In this document: positions 59,405 through 64,000 of the stretch, one piece after another
Numbering within the stretch: the stretch's first letter is position 1
How the letters are laid out: every line of letters begins with the position of its first letter
The notes under the pieces: model-generated
The model's input: the letters and a program-made list of their open reading frames with translations, nothing else
What the model was told of the DNA's origin: nothing
Database searches by the model: none
Assembly (NCBI GenBank): GCA_023461275.1
Contig: JAEYMI010000048.1
Location: 124,001 to 188,000 of the forward strand
Source: Actinomycetes bacterium
GTDB taxonomy: Bacteria; Actinomycetota; Actinomycetes; Mycobacteriales; Mycobacteriaceae
Length of the DNA: 64,000 bases
Direction: 5' to 3'
Translations under genes and position numbers: made by a program

Positions 59405-60696
59405 GCTCCAGCACCCCGCCGTTCTTCACCCCGCCGTTCGTGCCGCAGTAGCCAGGACAGCAACGGGCCGGCCATCAACGATGTCACTATCGCGACCAGC
59501 ACGATGATGGTCGCCACCTCTTGAGTGAATACCCCGAGACGATGACCGACGTTGGCGATGACGATCTCCACCACCCCGCGCGCATTGAGTCCCGCACCGA
59601 GGGCCAACGCGTGGCGGCGGGAGACCCGCACCAGGCGCGCTCCGACGTAGGTTCCGGCCAGCTTGCCGACGACTGCCAGGACCAGCACGAGCCCGGCGAT
59701 GGCGAGCACCACGGGGTCGGCCAGCGCGCGAGCATCCAGATGAAGCCCGGCGGTGGCCAGAAACAGTGGTGCCAGAACATGATTGGTGACCGCGCGGAGC
59801 GGCCGGAGCAGTGCGGTATGCCGCCGACCGATCAGCAGGCCGCCCAGAAATGCGCCGAGTACCGCTTCCAGACTCAGGGCCGACGTGAGGGCCGCAGCGC
59901 CGACCATCACCAACCCCGCGATGATGTTGACCGTCAGCACTGCGCCCGGCAGCCTCGTCGACTGTGCCCTATTTGTCGGGGCCCGTGTCGCCAGGGCGCC
60001 GATCCCTCGCTGCACCGGGCGCCGCATCAACCAGGTCACCACGATGACGCCGATCAGCGCCGCCACCGATATCGCGAGATGACCGTTGGCCACCCCGACG
60101 GTCGCCATCGCCGAGACCACCGCCAACAACAGCCATGCGCCGATGTCGGTCAACGCCGCCGCCGACAGGATCAGTTGCCCCACACCGCGTCGCAGCAGAT
60201 CCAACTCCACCAGGATCCGGGCGATCACCGGAATCGCCGACACCGACAGCGCGGTACCGAGCAGCAGGGCGAACTGTACGGTGTGCGGCCCGGCGTTCAC
60301 CTCCGGTGATCCGACGATGTCGGCGGTGGCGGGCAGTTCGGTGAGGAGTACCCCGGCACCGACACCGAGCAGCAGCGGAGCCATGAACGACCAACCGGTC
60401 ACCGAGGCCACCACGACGGTGTGTGAGCGCAGGAATCCACCGTCGAGTTCGGTCGCGGCCAGACCGACCATCAGCACCACGCCGAGAGTGGCAAGCGCCG
60501 CAACGAGTCCGGTGGTGCCGTGCTGATCGAACAACAGGTCATACAGGCGCGGGGCAACCCAGCCGAGTAATGACGGACCCAGCACGATCCCGGCACCGAT
60601 CTCGCCGACCATGCCGGGCAGCCCGAGTCGGCGGGCGATCGCTCCGAGGATCAGTGCCAGACCCAGCAGGCTCGCCAGCTGCGCCAGTGCGATCAT
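59200..60696 (-). CDS. Cation/proton antiporter (CPA2, Kef/NhaS type)
   Basis: A 498-residue membrane protein of the Na+/H+ exchanger superfamily. It begins MIALAQLASLLGLALILGAIARRLGLP, with about 12-13 helices up to residue 430; TALSVSAIPVIARILVEL and ALTDIGAWLL carry the core residues, and LGAGLNARGVVEIVIANVG is the family segment around the last helices. The final 65 residues (after SWLLRHERRGEE) are hydrophilic, unlike the family, and coincide with 205 bp antisense to the isochorismate synthase gene. The original stop may have been lost. It is 79 bp after the halogenase gene on the same strand and may or may not be part of the siderophore operon. Confidence 0.88.
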   Translation of the reverse strand: MIALAQLASLLGLALILGAIARRLGLPGMVGEIGAGIVLGPSLLGWVAPRLYDLLFDQHGTTGLVAALATLGVVLMVGLAATELDGGFLRSHTVVVASVTGWSFMAPLLLGVGAGVLLTELPATADIVGSPEVNAGPHTVQFALLLGTALSVSAIPVIARILVELDLLRRGVGQLILSAAALTDIGAWLLLAVVSAMATVGVANGHLAISVAALIGVIVVTWLMRRPVQRGIGALATRAPTNRAQSTRLPGAVLTVNIIAGLVMVGAAALTSALSLEAVLGAFLGGLLIGRRHTALLRPLRAVTNHVLAPLFLATAGLHLDARALADPVVLAIAGLVLVLAVVGKLAGTYVGARLVRVSRRHALALGAGLNARGVVEIVIANVGHRLGVFTQEVATIIVLVAIVTSLMAGPLLSWLLRHERRGEERRGAGAHPSSVIPNASSTVRNFADVSRNSSSGSDPSTMPPPAQVMAERPSAASSAHRIDTSHSPSSVTAPGSR

Positions 60697-60775
60697 CGTC
60701 GCGTCCGGCTACCGAGCGCAGCTCGAATCCGGTCGCAGGCAGGAGCTTTCACCGATACCGGCCTATCCCGATGCC

Positions 60776-62320
60776 TCAGACGGCGGCTGTCGCAGGTTCG
60801 GCCCAAGCGAGACCGTCGGCGCTGGGTACCAAGCCGTCGGCGAGCAGTGGTGCCTCGATGGTTCTCTCCGCGGTCGCGCCCCGGGCCTGCAGCGCATTCA
60901 TCTCCTCCATGACGTCGCGGACGACCGGCGCGGAAAACATGTGGCCCATGCGTTGCCCGGAGTCGGTGTCCATCCCGCCGGTGCGCGCAGCGGCGGCGGT
61001 GAGTGCCTCGGTGGAGGCGGCGAACTTGGCGATCACCGCGTCCGGGTCGGTCAGCACATCGTCGCCGGAGTAGCCGCCGGCCACCAGCGAGACGAACGAC
61101 GCCATGTCGGTGCGATTGAAGTTGGTGACCTTGCGGGCGGTCCAGAAGTACGATTCCTCGCTCTGTTCCATGTCGTAGAACGCCGAGAGGAATTCGTAGA
61201 ACACCGCGTACTCGCGGCGATAGCGACCCTCGAACTCTCCGAACGCCCGCTCCTCGGACAGCTGACCCGACAGCACGCTGTTGATCGAACGTGCCGCCAG
61301 CACACCGGAATACGTCGCGAGATGGACGCCGGTGGAGAACACCGGGTCGATGAAGCAGGCCGCATCGCCGACCAGCACCATGCCGTCGCCCCAGAACCGG
61401 GTGTTGGCGTAGGAGTAGTCCTGACGGATCCGGATCTCTCCGTAGGTCCCCTCGGTGACCCGGGTCGCCTCACTGAGCATGTCGCGCACGATGCCGCAGC
61501 GGTCGATGTACGACCGGAGCACGCCCTCATCGGCGCGCACCGAGCCCTCGGTCAGCTTGTCCTTGGAGAGCACCACGCCGACGCTGGTCAGCTTGTCCGA
61601 CAGCGGGATGTACCAGATCCAGCCCTCGTCGAAGGCGGCGCAGAGGATGTTGCCGGTATCGGGCGCGGGAAAGCGTTTGCCCCCTTCGAAATACCCGAAC
61701 AAGGCGACGTTCTGGAAGTGCTCGGAGTAGACCCGCTCACCGCCGGCATATTTCGACAGCCGCGTGGTGTTGCCCGACGCGTCGACCACGAACCGCGCCA
61801 GCACCCGGTGGTCTCGACGGTCGGCATCGAGGTAACGAACGCCGACGACCCGTCCGTTCTCGTCGCGCTCGACTCCGCTGACTCGAGATTCCTGCCGGAC
61901 GTCGACGCCGGATTCTGCCGCGTGCTCGAGGAGAATGTTGTCGAAGGTCATCCGATCGACCTGGTAGGCGTAGGAACTCTGGCCGGCGAATTCCGGCGAG
62001 ATGGCGAACAGGAAGTTCCACGGCACCGGATTGGTGCCCCATCGGAAACTACCGCCGCGCTTATGCATGAACCCGGCGGCCTTGATCTTCTCGTCCACGC
62101 CGAGCAATCGGCACACTCCGTGAATTGTCGACGGCAGCAACGATTCTCCGATTTGGTACCGGGGGAATCGTTCCTTGTCCAGCAGCACCACGCGGCGTCC
62201 GGCCTTGGCCAATAGCGTCGCGACGGTGGAGCCGCCGGGACCACCACCGACCACCACCACGTCCGCGGTTTCCACCACGGTGTCTGCGGTCTGTCCGGTC
62301 ATCGTGTCGCCGCCGGTCAT
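60776..62320 (-). CDS. Flavin-dependent halogenase (carrier-bound aryl substrate type)
   Basis: A 514-residue FADH2-dependent halogenase from ATG 62320, which overlaps the carrier protein stop (ATGA). Both hallmark motifs are present: the FAD motif VVVVGGGPGGSTVATLLAKAG and an exact WxWxIP (WIWYIP, residues 234-239). The segment FPRYQIGESLLPST and Lys87 in HKRGGSFRWG align with the FAD loop and the catalytic Lys of CndH/CmlS-type enzymes, which act on carrier-bound or phenolic substrates. VGDAACFIDPVFSTGVHLA completes the FAD site. Coupling to an aryl carrier protein suggests halogenation of the carrier-bound aryl acid. Without biochemical data, a plain monooxygenase or oxidase cannot be excluded. 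Confidence 0.88.
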   Translation of the reverse strand: MTGGDTMTGQTADTVVETADVVVVGGGPGGSTVATLLAKAGRRVVLLDKERFPRYQIGESLLPSTIHGVCRLLGVDEKIKAAGFMHKRGGSFRWGTNPVPWNFLFAISPEFAGQSSYAYQVDRMTFDNILLEHAAESGVDVRQESRVSGVERDENGRVVGVRYLDADRRDHRVLARFVVDASGNTTRLSKYAGGERVYSEHFQNVALFGYFEGGKRFPAPDTGNILCAAFDEGWIWYIPLSDKLTSVGVVLSKDKLTEGSVRADEGVLRSYIDRCGIVRDMLSEATRVTEGTYGEIRIRQDYSYANTRFWGDGMVLVGDAACFIDPVFSTGVHLATYSGVLAARSINSVLSGQLSEERAFGEFEGRYRREYAVFYEFLSAFYDMEQSEESYFWTARKVTNFNRTDMASFVSLVAGGYSGDDVLTDPDAVIAKFAASTEALTAAAARTGGMDTDSGQRMGHMFSAPVVRDVMEEMNALQARGATAERTIEAPLLADGLVPSADGLAWAEPATAAV

Positions 62321-62586
62321 CCTTTTACCCCTTGCGCATCGCCGGTCAATTCCCGGACCCATGAACCCACCACGGGGTCCGAGGCGAGGGCCACCAGGTC
62401 GGCTTTGACCGCGCCCGCGGCACGCCAACGCTCGATCAACGACATCAGGCGCACCGAATCCAGACCTATATCGAGTACGTTGGTCTCGTCGCGAATGTCG
62501 GAGGCATCGAGTTGAAGGACCTCGGCGATGTCATCGACGATGCGGTCGCGGGTCAACGGCGGCGGTGAGGACGCCACTGGCGTCAC
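62317..62586 (-). CDS. Stand-alone aryl carrier protein
   Basis: An 89-residue carrier protein from GTG 62586 (GAGG 7 nt upstream). The attachment site is DIGLDSVRLMSLIERWR, and the following ALASDPVVGSWVREL matches the C-terminal carrier domain of isochorismatase EntB/DhbB, the aryl carrier of enterobactin-type siderophores. Here it stands without the isochorismatase domain. The stop overlaps the halogenase start. An IdeR-like box lies 30-48 bp upstream. It presumably holds 2,3-dihydroxybenzoate or salicylate as a thioester. Confidence 0.9.
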   Translation of the reverse strand: MTPVASSPPPLTRDRIVDDIAEVLQLDASDIRDETNVLDIGLDSVRLMSLIERWRAAGAVKADLVALASDPVVGSWVRELTGDAQGVKG

Positions 62587-62615
62587 CTTCTTTCCTCGAA
62601 GTCGAAACAGTCGAT

Positions 62616-62634
62616 ATCGGGTAGCCTAACCTTA
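62616..62634. promoter_or_regulatory. IdeR/DmdR-type iron box (carrier-halogenase side)
   Basis: ATCGGGTAGCCTAACCTTA matches 15 of 19 positions of the consensus TTAGGTTAGSCTAACCTAA, with the central TAGCCTAACCT intact. It lies 30 bp upstream of the aryl carrier start. Confidence 0.8.
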
Positions 62635-62704
62635 CTTTCTGCGGTTGGGGTAATCGGCCAGGCCGTCTGGACCCACGTCACCCGACGTCGGAACGTCTGC
62701 CAAG

Positions 62705-62723
62705 GTTGGGTAGGCTAAGCTAC
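62705..62723. promoter_or_regulatory. IdeR/DmdR-type iron box (NRPS side)
   Basis: GTTGGGTAGGCTAAGCTAC matches 14 of 19 consensus positions. TAAGCT at 62716-62721 inside it could be a -10 element, which would put the transcription start at or next to the small ORF start (62725/62731). Repressor binding would directly cover the promoter. Confidence 0.72.
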
Positions 62724-62724
62724 C

Positions 62725-62811
62725 GTGAATATGCCGCACTCAATCCTCCGGGCCTCGTTCCTGCAGGTCATGGCCCTGCCGGCCGTGGCGCTGCAGGTCG
62801 TGGTCGGCTGA
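62725..62811 (+). CDS. Small leader ORF coupled to the NRPS start
   Basis: GTG 62725 (28 residues) or ATG 62731 (26 residues) opens a frame reading MPHSILRASFLQVMALPAV and then ALQVVVG before a TGA at 62809-62811. That stop overlaps the NRPS ATG (TGATG), and the frame starts one to seven bases after the iron box. The peptide is hydrophobic and contains two LQVxx repeats; I recognise no family. It may be a leaderless leader peptide that delivers ribosomes to the NRPS start, or an unexpressed open frame. Confidence 0.45.
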   Translation: MNMPHSILRASFLQVMALPAVALQVVVG

Positions 62812-64000
62812 TGCGCGCATCCGCTGCGCAGCGAGGATTGTGGGCGGCCCGGGCGGTCGCCCCAGCTGACACCGCCGCATTCACCATCGGCCACCTCGTC
62901 GACTTCTCCGGCTCGGTCGACGCCGACCGACTCACCACCGCCACCGCCACCGCGATCGGCGAAGCAGACGGACTGCGATCGGTGTTCGCCGACGACGGTG
63001 GACAGATCACGGTCACCCTCGACGCCGAGATTCCGGTGACAGCCCAGCACCTCGGCGAGGACCCCTCGGCGATTGACACCCACGCCCGATCTGCGGTCCG
63101 AGTGGCCTTCGATCTCACTACCGGCCCGCTGGCCAGAGCCACCATTCTCACTGCGGGACAGCGCATTTCCCTGTTGATCGTGGCCGACCACATCGTGTTG
63201 GACGCCTACGGGATCGGTCTACTGACACGTCGCATCGCCCAGCTCTACACCGACGCACGCGACGAGCGTCGCCTGCGCTCGATCACGACCCTGCCCGACG
63301 AGTTCGATGCGCCGCGCGACGGCGATGCCGCCTTCTGGGACGCCGAGGTGGCCGGCCTCGACAGCCCCGTGACGTTCACCGGCACACCCCGATCGCACCG
63401 CGTCGCACACGCGGTGCGTACCCGCCGGGTGGTCATTCGCGGCGCGTCGACCTATCCGACCGGACGACTGGTCGCGGCCATCGGCGCCTTCTGTGCCCGA
63501 TTTGCCGATCGATCCGAGGTGGTGCTCGGCTTCCCGATGATGAATCGGTTGGGCTCCCCCGCCGTCGCCACCCCGTGCACCCTGGTCAACGTCGTGCCGT
63601 TGCGACTGACCACCCCGCCGTCAGCCGGACTCGACGATCTGGGTGCCGCCGCCGACGAGCGACTAAGGGCCATCGCGGCTCATGCCCGCTACCGCGGTGA
63701 GGACATCCTGCGCGCGGCGCGACGACACGGACTCGACGGACTCGTCGGGCCGACGGTGAACATCAAACCGTTCAGCGCGACCATCACCTTCGGCACTACC
63801 ACCGCAACTCTGCAATCCCTGGCGCGCGGGCCGGTGGTGGACTTGTCGATCACCGCTCTCGACGTCGACGGCAGCGATGGCGGCGAGACCCAAGCCGGGG
63901 TGGAGTTGCTCCTCGACGCCGACGCCGACCTCTACGACGATCAGCGCATTGACGAGATCGCTACTGCGCTGGCCGGTTTCGTCGATCAGATCCACCAGAA
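62811..64000 (+). CDS. Non-ribosomal peptide synthetase, N-terminal condensation domain (partial)
   Basis: The first 396 residues of an NRPS that continues past the right edge. The condensation domain begins almost at once: SAAQRGLWAAR (C1 motif), then LLIVADHIVLDAYGIGLL, the HHxxxDG motif in the form DHxxxDA with the catalytic second His kept, and TLVNVVPLRL (C5-type). No adenylation or carrier domain precedes it, so the donor acyl group has to come in trans, as from EntB to EntF; the free aryl carrier at 62317-62586 is the obvious donor. The ATG 62811 overlaps the small leader ORF stop. An iron box lies 88 bp upstream. Confidence 0.9.
   Translation, partial: MRASAAQRGLWAARAVAPADTAAFTIGHLVDFSGSVDADRLTTATATAIGEADGLRSVFADDGGQITVTLDAEIPVTAQHLGEDPSAIDTHARSAVRVAFDLTTGPLARATILTAGQRISLLIVADHIVLDAYGIGLLTRRIAQLYTDARDERRLRSITTLPDEFDAPRDGDAAFWDAEVAGLDSPVTFTGTPRSHRVAHAVRTRRVVIRGASTYPTGRLVAAIGAFCARFADRSEVVLGFPMMNRLGSPAVATPCTLVNVVPLRLTTPPSAGLDDLGAAADERLRAIAAHARYRGEDILRAARRHGLDGLVGPTVNIKPFSATITFGTTTATLQSLARGPVVDLSITALDVDGSDGGETQAGVELLLDADADLYDDQRIDEIATALAGFVDQIHQ

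Noticed and set aside
1..64000. CRISPR arrays, insertion sequences, prophage or integrase genes
   Set aside because: I looked for direct repeats with regular spacers, transposase or integrase motifs and long terminal inverted repeats and found none; the only tandem repeats are the short units listed.

Overview
The window is a high-GC actinobacterial chromosome segment, densely packed with genes, many joined by ATGA or GTGA overlaps. The gene content (Pup-proteasome system, mycothiol ligase MshC, FAAL plus polyketide synthase, PE-PPE-domain hydrolase, IdeR-type iron boxes) and a backbone that follows the Mycobacterium tuberculosis order from about Rv2065 to Rv2141 point to the order Mycobacteriales. 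A Gordonia-like genus is my best guess, by inference from gene content and not from a phylogenetic marker. I see no insertion sequence, prophage or CRISPR array.

Layout. (1) 1-4213, minus strand: a lipid-type polyketide locus with a thioesterase, a fatty-acyl-AMP ligase and the first 458 residues of an ACP-KS polyketide synthase. (2) 4267-9257: aerobic cobalamin genes cobH and fused cobIJ, facing cobK-cobM-cobL, followed by an SDR and an Rv2074-like flavin/F420 protein. (3) 10486-18625: an MTHFR-like protein, an Xaa-Pro peptidase, a 5'-3' exonuclease, a DUF4333 membrane protein, helicase HelY, and TatC and TatA. (4) 18715-32479, minus strand apart from glgP: the complete pupylation-proteasome set pafC, pafB, pafA, prcA, prcB, pup, dop and mpa. 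It is interrupted by glgP and an FHA-domain ABC exporter lying between dop and mpa. (5) 32651-43396: trmI, a RecB-like nuclease, a secreted hydrolase, a thioesterase, hisG/hisE, an HAD enzyme, a marR-MFS pair with a striking palindromic operator, a family II pyrophosphatase and a PAC2 protein. (6) 43482-52736: mshC with its usual neighbours, uppP, lppL, pyrD, a Raf-inhibitor-like protein and an M20 peptidase. (7) tRNA-Leu(GAG), then an MscS-type channel gene broken by a frameshift, a nucleoside hydrolase and an F420-type oxidoreductase. (8) 55930-64000: an iron-regulated siderophore locus.

The siderophore locus is the most interesting part. It holds a siderophore-interacting reductase, an ornithine/lysine N-hydroxylase, an isochorismate synthase, a flavin-dependent halogenase translationally coupled to a stand-alone aryl carrier protein, and an NRPS that begins directly with a condensation domain. 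Three IdeR-like boxes sit in its two divergent promoter regions. Together these suggest a halogenated, mixed aryl/hydroxamate siderophore. The aryl group would be loaded on the free carrier, halogenated there, and passed in trans to the NRPS. The genes for aryl activation and for the rest of the NRPS lie outside the window, so this is a prediction.

Other points worth attention are the ACP-first PKS paired with a FadD23-like ligase, a leaderless-looking peptide ORF coupled to the NRPS start, several 15-bp coding-type tandem repeats, and a 205-bp antisense overlap between an antiporter and the isochorismate synthase gene.
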